This document shows, in pieces, positions 8,651 through 16,564 of a stretch of DNA of 64,000 nucleotides. Where the stretch lies: assembly GCF_900106855.1 (NCBI RefSeq), contig NZ_FNWI01000004.1, positions 868,001 through 932,000 of the forward strand, in the 5' to 3' direction. The notes beneath the pieces were generated by a model. That model was not told the origin of the DNA. It saw only the letters and a program-made list of their open reading frames with translations, and made no database searches. The stretch's first letter is position 1, and the number at the start of each line of letters is the position of its first letter. A program made the position numbers and the translations under genes. The stretch comes from Varibaculum massiliense. Its GTDB lineage: Bacteria; Actinomycetota; Actinomycetes; Actinomycetales; Actinomycetaceae.

Positions 8651-10936
8651 TTAACGGCGGGAGCGGAGTTGACGGTTGGTGGCGGCAGTGGCGAGGGCGG
8701 CGCGGGGATCTTCCGGCCAAGGATGCTTGCGGTATCTGCCCCGCATTTCCGCTCGTACCTGCGGATAAACTTCATCCCAGAAGTGAGCCAAGTCGGTCAC
8801 TAACGCCAGCGGGCGACCTGCCGGTGACAGCATCTCCATCGCCAGATCGACTTGACCTCCCAGGATTTTTGGCGCGGACTGCAGTCCAAAGAACTCTTGT
8901 AGTTTCGCCTGTACCCGAGGCGGGCCGCTGCTGATATCGTTTGGATAGCTAATAGCGGCGCGCCGGCCAGAAGGAAGTAAAAACTCGCTGGGTGCCTCTT
9001 GATCCAAGGTGCGCCGAGTGTCATAGTCGAGTACCCCCTCCAACCAGGTTGTTACCGGGGCGTTTGCAGCGTTTTTACCGTCTGCAAAATAGCTAATCAA
9101 TACCTGCCAGAAGCGGGGATTATCGTATAAATCCTGGTCACTAACCGGGGGGATAACCGGCAAATAGTTTGACCCCCAACGCAGGCGGGCACGTAAGCGA
9201 GTGGCTTTAGGGTTCCAAGTCAGAAAATCTAGCCCCACCCGCTGATATTCGGCTTCGAGGACGCGCTCAGGTTCCCGGATTATCGTTTTTTGACGCTGCA
9301 GAGGGATTTCTCCTAGACACCGTTGCTTCCAAGCAACGATTTTTCCGTCCCGAAATTCTGCAAAATACTTTTCTTGTTTTAGATGACTTCCCAGTTCTAA
9401 CGCCAGTTCCTCGGTGAGGGGCACGGCTAAACGAATCAGGTCGTCACCGCCTTGACGCAACCCGATTTCTGCAATCGCCAGCCATTTACTGGTGGATAAA
9501 GAACTGTCATTGTCTAGGCGAGCCGCTCCCGAACCAGAAAGCTGATACACCCCGTCGTTACTGGTTAGACGCCCTATTTGATCGGGGAAAGCCATCCCTA
9601 CCACTAATCCAACGCTTAAATCGCCTGCGAGTTTTTGAAAATTAGCTGGTGCACTTGCAGCTTGGCTATTCGCGCTGCCTTGCCCTAGCCGCCCACCCCT
9701 AGCAGACAACGACGACATAAAGTTCTCGCTAACAGTATCAATACCTTGATAACGCCGCGCCAATTTTTCAAAACGGCTGCGCTCAGTGCGATAAGTTCTA
9801 TCTCCTTGGCGCTCCGCGCGGCGAATCGCAGCCCATAAATCACCGTCTGGGCTGCGTAAATCCGTCTGTAAAGCCGCCACTACCTGGGCGGCGCGGCGCT
9901 CACCCACCAGACGCGCCCCCAAAATCAAGGCGCGTGCCAGGCGGGGGTGAGCGGGAATTTGTACCAATTGGCGTCCAAAAGCGGTAATCCGGCAATCATT
10001 ATCTAAAGCGCCGAGTGCCTGCAAATCCTTCTCCGCCTGCTGCCAGGCAGCAGGCGGAGGGGAAGTAGGCAGCGCCAGAACTTTCAGATCGGTTTGCCCC
10101 CAATCCGCCAGCTGCAAATAGGTCTGGGCAAGGTCACTCCGCAGGATTTCCGGCTGCGTATCGGGTTCCATACGCGCATAAGTTTGCTGGTCATAGCCGC
10201 GAATCACAAATCCGGGTCCCAGGCGTGCGGCGCGTCCTGCGCGTTGAGTTGCCGCGGCTCGCGAGCAACTCAAAGTGCTCAATCCCCCGGCATTTCCACG
10301 CAGACGGCGACTGGGAACCCGCGATAATCCGCTGTCAATCACCTGGCGAACCCCGGGAACTGTCAGTGCCGATTCTGCCACCGAAGTGGTCACAATAATC
10401 CTGCCCTCCCCGGGCTTAAGGGCGTCCCCACTAGTGGAAGAAGCACCCTGGGACAGCACTTTTGCCTGCTCGCGGGCAGATAGCTGCCCGTGCAGGGTCA
10501 TGATTCGCTCCGGATAACTAGCGCGGGATCGCAATGCGGAGGCAATCGCCTCTACATCCGCGATTGCGGGAGCAAACAGCAAAGTGTCAGCCTGTATGCG
10601 ATGTTTTAACGCCAAATCAGCCAAATAGTAGCGAAACTCTAGGGAAGTTCCCCGCTCACTAATCCGCCGCACCCGCGCTGGCGGCGGCGCGAACACTTCT
10701 TGCAGAGGAAAAAGTTTGCCCTCCGCCTCTAAAACGGGGGTATCTTCCCCTAAAACCTTGCGGAACAGTTCACTATCTAAAGTCGCCGACATCACCACTA
10801 TTCGCAGCTCCGGGCGTAACTGAGACAAAGACGTCGGATTTGATAACTGCTGCGTGAGCGTAAGAACCCCTGTTGAGCAGGGGCTTCGTTGCTCCAGGCG
10901 TGAGCTCAGTGAGTTGTCTTTCCTTTTGCGTCTCAC
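8651..10936 (-). pseudogene. hrpB: ATP-dependent helicase HrpB, N-terminally truncated
   Basis: The open frame matches HrpB from the end of helicase domain 1 onward: motif III SAT in RIVVMSATLD (about residues 45-54), then domain 2 with LLFAPAIADVE, TLHGQLSA, VTTSVAESALTVPGVRQVID and QRAGRAARLGPG (motif VI), then the HrpB C-terminal region. Motif I (GxGKT) and the DExH box are absent. They should occupy about 150 residues before residue 38. The first 28-38 residues are not HrpB-like and come from the neighbouring island. The protein cannot be an ATPase as it stands. The break lies near 10,830-10,860, next to the RiPP operon terminator. Confidence 0.8.
10867..10883 (-). terminator. Possible terminator of the RiPP operon
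   Basis: Minus-strand CCCCTG, loop CTCAA, CAGGGG, then TTCTTA. The stem is short (6 bp) but GC-rich, and it is the first hairpin past the last operon gene. It lies just before the point where hrpB similarity starts. Confidence 0.45.
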
Positions 10937-11035
10937 CTCCGAGTAATCCTCTTGCTCGATCTATGCCCCACTCTGCGGCAGAGGGGGTGTGATTTTTGCC
11001 TTCCGTTAGCGGGTACCACTCAAAGGGGGCAACGC

Positions 11036-11215
11036 TCATCCTACATCGGGCCAGCGGACTTCATAGGTCAGACTGACTCTACCGAGCTGCTCTTCAACCC
11101 GTCCGCCAACGTACCAAGGGAAGGCCTGCTGCGCCCCTTCCGCACCAATTGAGATAACCGAGATGAGCGTCTGGAGGACGATGATGCCGGCCCTGATGAG
11201 TAGCAGAGCCGGCAT
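11036..11215 (-). CDS. Small 59-residue ORF, one hydrophobic segment
   Basis: ATG at 11215, 20 bases past the ABC permease stop codon on the same strand. The N-terminus is hydrophobic (LLLIRAGIIVLQTLISVISI, about residues 4-23), compatible with one membrane helix, followed by a polar tail ending EVRWPDVG. The stop overlaps the ATG (11039) of another short frame running into the hrpB remnant. No strong ribosome-binding site is visible. It could be a small immunity-type membrane peptide or simply debris at the island edge. I do not recognise it. Confidence 0.35.
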   Translation of the reverse strand: MPALLLIRAGIIVLQTLISVISIGAEGAQQAFPWYVGGRVEEQLGRVSLTYEVRWPDVG

Positions 11216-11234
11216 TGGGAGTGGAAGTTATTTG

Positions 11235-12116
11235 CTAGGCTACGTCCCTTCGACACAGAAGAGAGATACCCAGAGACGCGCAAACCACCAGCCAGCAAAT
11301 TATGAAAATGAAAGCGACTAAGCCTGAATGCAGCGTGTTAACCCCGGGCGAAGACAGGAGGCTAAGCACTTCAGTTCTGTCTAAAGCTGCCGGAAGTGAA
11401 CCAATATTCCCAGTCAAGGTGAACCCGTGCAAGACTTTGAAGAAGCCAGAAGAGCCGGACAACATTCCAATGCCAAGCGTTTCAATGCCGAAGGTCCAGC
11501 CAAGACCGAGCATCACAGCACCCAATATCGACCTGGTCAGATACCCGAATAGAGACCCCAAGACTGCATATGAGAAGAGCCCGAGAGTCGTGGCACCAAG
11601 GCCTAACACCGTTCCGCCGAAATCAAAGCCGAACCCCGCACCTCGGATAGCAGTGAAAATAGTGGAGCAAATAGCCGCTGCAATAAAAGAACACAAGGCC
11701 ATAACCAAGGAGACGACCGCCATGGTGACCAATCGGCTAACTCCAAGCCACCAGCGCTTGGGGATTCTTGCCAACAGGATACCCAAGGTCCTTGACTCGT
11801 AGTCACTGCAGACCAGGATGGCTCCCACTGTCACGCCAACGGGAATGCCGTAAAGAGGGACAGAAGCAGTCACGTATTCACCCAACACCGACAGCTCGAG
11901 GCCTGCCTGTAGAGCTTCAGCAGCTTCGGGCCCGATGGCATCGGTCGCGGTGTGGTAGACGATGTACGGAATTACATAAGCAAAAATCACGATCTGGAGA
12001 ACCCAGATGAGCACAGCTATCCGAATCGCCGGTCTAAGGGTCGCCGCTTTCACATCTGTGCGAATGATCTGCCATAAATCTGTTGACGAGCTTTTCTGGA
12101 CACTAACAGTACTCAT
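11235..12116 (-). CDS. ABC-2 type transporter permease of the RiPP operon
   Basis: 293 residues with about six hydrophobic segments (around 32-52, 93-113, 137-160, 177-200, 206-226 and 265-285), the build of ABC-2 permeases such as those for lantibiotic immunity/export. It begins right after the ATPase stop codon, so the two form one transporter. The N-terminal cytosolic stretch (SSSTDLWQIIRTDVKAATLR) leads to the first helix. Likely role: export of the mature peptide or self-protection of the producer; sequence alone does not distinguish them. Confidence 0.88.
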   Translation of the reverse strand: MSTVSVQKSSSTDLWQIIRTDVKAATLRPAIRIAVLIWVLQIVIFAYVIPYIVYHTATDAIGPEAAEALQAGLELSVLGEYVTASVPLYGIPVGVTVGAILVCSDYESRTLGILLARIPKRWWLGVSRLVTMAVVSLVMALCSFIAAAICSTIFTAIRGAGFGFDFGGTVLGLGATTLGLFSYAVLGSLFGYLTRSILGAVMLGLGWTFGIETLGIGMLSGSSGFFKVLHGFTLTGNIGSLPAALDRTEVLSLLSSPGVNTLHSGLVAFIFIICWLVVCASLGISLLCRRDVA

Positions 12117-12117
12117 T

Positions 12118-13014
12118 TCACTGCTCCTTCTGAGTCATCGACAGATAGGCGGCCTCTAGGGAGTCTCGTTTTTTGACAGCCCTGACCTCGATATCCTCCT
12201 TGACTAGGACCTTGACCAGATCGGATGCAGTCACATCCTCCGGCAGATAGGCAAGGAGGCTTGACCCCTCGACCTTAACCTTGACGCCCATGCCCTCCAA
12301 TAGCTGTGAAGCCTTAGCCGGGTCCCCCACCTGCAGCTCTAATGGAGCCTGACCGTTGAACTGTTGGCGAAGCTGCTCTGGCGTACCGTTAGCCACAAGT
12401 TTTCCAGATTCCAGGACGGTGACGGTATCGCAAACTTGCTCAATTTCCCCTAGCAGATGGCTGGAAAGCAAGATTGTGGTTCCAGAGTCCCGAAGGGTCC
12501 TTATCAAATCTCTGGTTTCCGCAATCGCCTGCGGGTCCAGGCCATTGACCGGCTCATCAAGAATCAGCAACTCAGGCTTGCCTAGGAGGGCAATGGCTAT
12601 TCCGAGCCGCTGCTTCATGCCGAGAGAGTAACCTGAGGCCTTATCTTCAGCTCGATTGGCCAATCCAACAAGATCGAGGATGCGCCCACACTCGGCAGTG
12701 TTCACACCGAAATATCCGGCAAATAGGGCCAAATTTTGCCTTCCGCTAAGGTGTTTATAGAAGGCAGGCATTTCAATCAACCCACCCACCTTGTGGGCCA
12801 TCTGCCCGGCAGGCTGGCCGAATACATTAACGGTGCCGGATGTGGGTCGAATCAGATTAAATAGGCACTTCATCAACGTAGTCTTACCGGCCCCATTCCT
12901 ACCCACTAGCCCATGAATGGCACCCTTTTCTACAGAGAAATCGAGACCATCAAGCGCCACCGTTCCTGTCCGGTAGGTCTTACTCAGACCATGACAGTCA
13001 ACAACCTTTCCCAT
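12118..13014 (-). CDS. ABC transporter ATP-binding protein of the RiPP operon
   Basis: 298 residues. Walker A GRNGAGKTT at 38-46, signature YSLGMKQRLGIA near 133, Walker B LLILDEPVNGLDPQA near 157, and the switch His in LLSSHLLGEIEQV. The C-terminal ~80 residues form the accessory domain seen in bacitracin/lantibiotic-type exporters (BcrA-like). The start at 13014 has AGGAGGGG upstream and overlaps the end of the hydrolase gene by 17 bases, so translation is probably coupled. It pairs with the permease downstream. Confidence 0.93.
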   Translation of the reverse strand: MGKVVDCHGLSKTYRTGTVALDGLDFSVEKGAIHGLVGRNGAGKTTLMKCLFNLIRPTSGTVNVFGQPAGQMAHKVGGLIEMPAFYKHLSGRQNLALFAGYFGVNTAECGRILDLVGLANRAEDKASGYSLGMKQRLGIAIALLGKPELLILDEPVNGLDPQAIAETRDLIRTLRDSGTTILLSSHLLGEIEQVCDTVTVLESGKLVANGTPEQLRQQFNGQAPLELQVGDPAKASQLLEGMGVKVKVEGSSLLAYLPEDVTASDLVKVLVKEDIEVRAVKKRDSLEAAYLSMTQKEQ

Positions 13015-14329
13015 TGCCCCTCCTATCGCTTTCAGTAATTAACGACATACTCCACCGAGATAACTCTTCCTGAACTATTTGCCAAACCTTTTTTGCCGAC
13101 TCGGCATTCGCTTCAGCTGAGCCGCCAAAGTCAATGGAGAAAAATGAAGTGGGCTTGAGCATACGCATTGGCGGCAAGGTGGGAAGAGCATAGGGAAACC
13201 CAACAAAGTGCCCAGCACCAGGTAGGCACTCAATCCTCAGATTGCCCGGCCAATCGGCATTCTTCAGCCTGCCAGCAATGCGGTCAGAATACTCTTTAGA
13301 TGGCCACAGCCCATCATCGTCCCCAAAAATCAGGGTAATGGGGCCCTTGCAGTTTTCCACCTGAATAGTTGACTTTTCGACAGCCTCATCCTTCTTATTT
13401 AGGTCTTTAAGGAAGCTGCGCTTCTGGCGCATGGGTTTTCTTCGAATGACAGCCGATAGCCACGAAATCATCATCCCAAATCCATTGCCGCCAGGTACCC
13501 ACTCAAGAGGTTCCCCGTTTCGAACCCATGCGGGATCCTTGAATGAGAAATTCTCACCCATCCCAGCTTGTCTGATAGATGAGGGCGATAGGGCAATAGT
13601 CAGCCCTATGTTGGCGTTATTTGCAGCCAATTCTAGCCCCAGCTCCGCGCCGCGAGACAGCCCAATCACGGCGATATGGTCTCCCAACACAAAATCGTCA
13701 TTGAGCATATGTTTTACGACACGATCAATATCATTCAGGTTGATGTTGACCAAGTGTGGAGGACGATCCTCAATCCCGAACCATCTGAGAGCCAAAACGG
13801 AATAGCCTTCAGACGCGAGTAGTTTAGAGGCGCCAGCCAAGTCGACAGAGTCAGAACCGTGCAGTAAAAGAACGCCTGGATGTGGCAAATCATCGTTAGG
13901 ATGGGCGAATGTGCCCACAACAGGAGGTTCATGGACCTGACCGCATTTGACGCCATCACCGAAATGCCTACGAAATCGAGTTGAAGCGATGACGCTATCA
14001 CCGCGGAGTAGCTCAGAATGGTACTCCAACTCGACAGGAAGGTTGCGGGTGAAAAACTTCGACTGATCAGGGCCCAGCATTGACCACAACGGCCCCTCCC
14101 CATCAATGCCCTGGTATGTCGAGCCTTCAAGAGGGGCCATCTGAGACAGATCAACCGCGCCGGCAGAATCAGCGTTAACAATGGCTATGGACTCCCACTC
14201 TCTAAGTGCGCCATCCATAACGTTAGTTCGAATGGTAACCCGTTCTCCGGGAACGAGACCTCCTGCCGTTATCTGAATCGGACTATCTATTCGAGATCTC
14301 TCAGGAGTCACTTTTAAAACTGGGTTCAT
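12998..14329 (-). CDS. BAAT/acyl-CoA thioesterase-like alpha/beta hydrolase
   Basis: 443 residues from ATG 14329, whose ATGA overlaps the protease stop; an upstream in-frame extension to 14455 lies inside the protease gene and is unlikely. The N-terminal ~130 residues are the beta-sandwich of the acyl-CoA thioesterase/bile acid-CoA:amino acid N-acyltransferase family (VTPERSRIDSPIQITAGGL). The rest is an alpha/beta hydrolase: HPGVLLLHGSD, nucleophile Ser225 in GLSRG, Asp in LIFGDDDGLW and His in PGAGHFVG. Such an enzyme is not a standard thiopeptide or LAP component. It may acylate, hydrolyse or release the product; that is inference from the operon. Confidence 0.8.
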   Translation of the reverse strand: MNPVLKVTPERSRIDSPIQITAGGLVPGERVTIRTNVMDGALREWESIAIVNADSAGAVDLSQMAPLEGSTYQGIDGEGPLWSMLGPDQSKFFTRNLPVELEYHSELLRGDSVIASTRFRRHFGDGVKCGQVHEPPVVGTFAHPNDDLPHPGVLLLHGSDSVDLAGASKLLASEGYSVLALRWFGIEDRPPHLVNINLNDIDRVVKHMLNDDFVLGDHIAVIGLSRGAELGLELAANNANIGLTIALSPSSIRQAGMGENFSFKDPAWVRNGEPLEWVPGGNGFGMMISWLSAVIRRKPMRQKRSFLKDLNKKDEAVEKSTIQVENCKGPITLIFGDDDGLWPSKEYSDRIAGRLKNADWPGNLRIECLPGAGHFVGFPYALPTLPPMRMLKPTSFFSIDFGGSAEANAESAKKVWQIVQEELSRWSMSLITESDRRGNGKGC

Positions 14330-15510
14330 AGCTTTTTCTTCCGATTGCGTAGAACAAAAAAGATAAATACTGATCCAGCAACAAACCAGATCAATATTAC
14401 AATTAGGATCGCCCACATTACGCCGACCTTGGGGGCCAACAACGCTACCCACCACAAGGTGCTACCCACAGTCATCGCGGTCATAGCAAGCAGCTCGAAT
14501 ATTGCAAAAGCCTTAACGCCAAAACCAAAATGTTTGTGCGGACTCTTATGTGAAAAGACGTTTACTATCCAGCTTCGCCCTTCAGAAGAAATGTCCCAGA
14601 CGCCCAGAGAATGACTCAAAATCTTGTGGCCGTCAAGCCCAAAAAGAGGAACTAAATTGATAGCTGTAGCGAAAAATCCAACGTAAAGAACGGATGCAAC
14701 AACCTCCGCCCCAAAACCTTCCCCTAAGAACAGATAGGCAACCACAAATGGAAATAGGGGGAGCGAGCCAGCCAGCATTCCAGCTGCGGACACCACAACA
14801 CGTCGGTTAGCTGGAGCTAGGTACACATCGTCAGTGGTCGCATAGAAATAGAACATCGGTATACGCCATGCGAAACCAATCTCATGACAGGCCCCGCCCG
14901 TGCCCGCACAAGCTAAGGCATGCCCCATCTCGTGGATGAACATTGAAAAAAGCAGGATTACGGCAATAAGAGCCGCGATTGATGGAACTTCGGTAAACAC
15001 ACGAACGGTGTCGCCCTTCATAGTCTTAAAGTTGAATCCGACTACCACACATAGGGCGGCAAAGCTTAGCAGACCTAAAACCAAGGCTCCCTTGGATATC
15101 ACCCAAGGACATTTACGCTGGATATTCGCTATTAATGGGCTGGGGTCAAAGAGACCAAACTTTCCGGAAAATAGCCCCCAGTCCCTGGATAACATTCTCT
15201 CGCGAGCCCGGGACTCATGCTTGATTCCATCCTCCAATAGAAGGCGCTTAGATCCCAACAGTATGGCCATTTGATGCCACGACTGCACACCTAAAACCTT
15301 ACCAAATCTATCCGCGTATAGTTGGCTGATTTGATCGAGTTCCAACCCACGCTTTAATCTGTCAATAATGAAGAATTCTCGCTCACCAATTTGGTAATAG
15401 CGATCCTCCTCAACATTGTAAACTGCATGTACCGGTACTCCGTCGCGAGCAATCGCAGGCCCCAGGATGACTCCAGGACGAACGGTGAGGTCTAGATTCT
15501 GAAATGTCAT
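14326..15510 (-). CDS. M50-family membrane metalloprotease with PqqD-like N-terminus
   Basis: 394 residues. The N-terminal ~95 residues (RPGVILGPAIARDGVPVHAV, then a winged-helix-like region) resemble the PqqD-type recognition domain found in peptide zinc-metalloprotease proteins of RiPP clusters. Residues 140-160 and 175-200 onward are membrane segments. The zinc site is HEMGH at 193-197 plus LDG at 292-294 (NLVPLFGLDGHK), the site-2-protease pattern. The start overlaps the stop of the LanB elimination gene by 4 bases. Probable roles are leader-peptide removal at the membrane or immunity. It is the only peptidase in the operon. Confidence 0.87.
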   Translation of the reverse strand: MTFQNLDLTVRPGVILGPAIARDGVPVHAVYNVEEDRYYQIGEREFFIIDRLKRGLELDQISQLYADRFGKVLGVQSWHQMAILLGSKRLLLEDGIKHESRARERMLSRDWGLFSGKFGLFDPSPLIANIQRKCPWVISKGALVLGLLSFAALCVVVGFNFKTMKGDTVRVFTEVPSIAALIAVILLFSMFIHEMGHALACAGTGGACHEIGFAWRIPMFYFYATTDDVYLAPANRRVVVSAAGMLAGSLPLFPFVVAYLFLGEGFGAEVVASVLYVGFFATAINLVPLFGLDGHKILSHSLGVWDISSEGRSWIVNVFSHKSPHKHFGFGVKAFAIFELLAMTAMTVGSTLWWVALLAPKVGVMWAILIVILIWFVAGSVFIFFVLRNRKKKL

Positions 15511-16562
15511 GAACGAGCCTCAAGGTGTCGTTGCAGCAGGTATGAGAGATAAGTCTCTTCAGGGATACTGATGCCAATCCGGTTATTAGTCATGTGGATG
15601 TATGGGATAAGCAGGGACCACCTAGCCCTATTTTCATCATCCGCTACCCTGCGAGTACCGTCCTCACGAGAAATAAGCAAGATCTTGCCCTCGCGAGTGG
15701 CCTTGTCCAGATTGTCCCGAGTTCGACGCACCTTGACGCCCCAATCGCTAAGGAAACTCGGGAGTTCCTCCTGACGATCACCAGCGACGAGCTGAATTAT
15801 GCCAGGGATCTGCTTGTCTAAGCTTTCCCCCATTTTCTCGAAATTAGAGTCGTACTGGTCCGTTTTGGGAGCCTGCTGCATCATGGTGTCCCAGAAAGCC
15901 TGATAAGCCTTCAGAAACTCCAGCTGATCTGTCATCTTCGGCAGAAAGGTTGCGATGGTGACAACCATAATTTGCAAGGCCAGGCCAAACAGAACTGAAC
16001 GCACATGGGCATTAGTGGTATCCAACAAAGTCAACACGAGGTCACTGGAATCCTCGAAATGCTGCTCGGAGATTTCAATACCATTCGGGCCACCATACTT
16101 TATGTACTCGGGTTCGTACACCTCAACAGAGGTGGAGTTGGAAGGCCGAAGCGGCATACCGTCGTCGCCATATAGTTCATTCCATTCTTCCTCGGTGCCC
16201 TCCATCAGGAACATATCCTTATAGATGCCCCCGACAATCTCCGATTTCATCTCATAAAGCGCAGGTCGCACTTCAAGGAATGTCGCCACCTGTTCGTTAA
16301 CCATCTGCTTAACCTGGTCAAAGGCTTCAGGGCGTGGCTTAACTCGAAATCTTAGATGCGGACCCTCCTGCCAGTAGCGAATGAAGAACCACCGCTCGAT
16401 TAGATCCCGGCTGCGCAACTCGTCGATTAATGGTTTGATGCACTCAATGAGGAGCGGGCTATTGTTGCTGGTGTAGAAAATGTAGTAAGCGTACCAATCT
16501 TCACGAGCCGGTGGCTCTGGGAAATCAGCTTCGTCGTAACCGACAGGCTTAACTTCTGTCAT
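15507..16562 (-). CDS. LanB elimination-domain protein (thiopeptide-type SpaB_C/TbtC-like)
   Basis: 351 residues of the Lant_dehydr_C family. Hallmarks are WYAYYIFYTSNN near residue 22, the catalytic-region Arg/His pattern FFIRYWQEGPHLRFRVK near 58-74, and YEPEYIKYGGPNGIEISEQ near 150-168. In split LanB systems this protein removes glutamate from glutamylated Ser/Thr to give dehydroalanine/dehydrobutyrine. The thiopeptide [4+2] cyclase (TbtD/TclM) belongs to the same broad family, so that role is possible. The conserved RYGG-type motif favours elimination. AGGAGAG precedes the ATG, 2 bases after the large LanB gene. Confidence 0.87.
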   Translation of the reverse strand: MTEVKPVGYDEADFPEPPAREDWYAYYIFYTSNNSPLLIECIKPLIDELRSRDLIERWFFIRYWQEGPHLRFRVKPRPEAFDQVKQMVNEQVATFLEVRPALYEMKSEIVGGIYKDMFLMEGTEEEWNELYGDDGMPLRPSNSTSVEVYEPEYIKYGGPNGIEISEQHFEDSSDLVLTLLDTTNAHVRSVLFGLALQIMVVTIATFLPKMTDQLEFLKAYQAFWDTMMQQAPKTDQYDSNFEKMGESLDKQIPGIIQLVAGDRQEELPSFLSDWGVKVRRTRDNLDKATREGKILLISREDGTRRVADDENRARWSLLIPYIHMTNNRIGISIPEETYLSYLLQRHLEARS

Positions 16563-16564
16563 GA

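Noticed and set aside
11302-11802. 166-codon plus-strand frame opposite the ABC permease
   Set aside because: Lys/Pro-rich antisense shadow of a clear membrane protein gene.
15507-16562. Treating the small LanB-C protein as the thiopeptide [4+2] pyridine synthase
   Set aside because: Its HLRFRVK and YIKYGG motifs fit the elimination enzyme, which the large LanB protein lacks and needs. Both functions share a family, so I note the doubt rather than call a cyclase.
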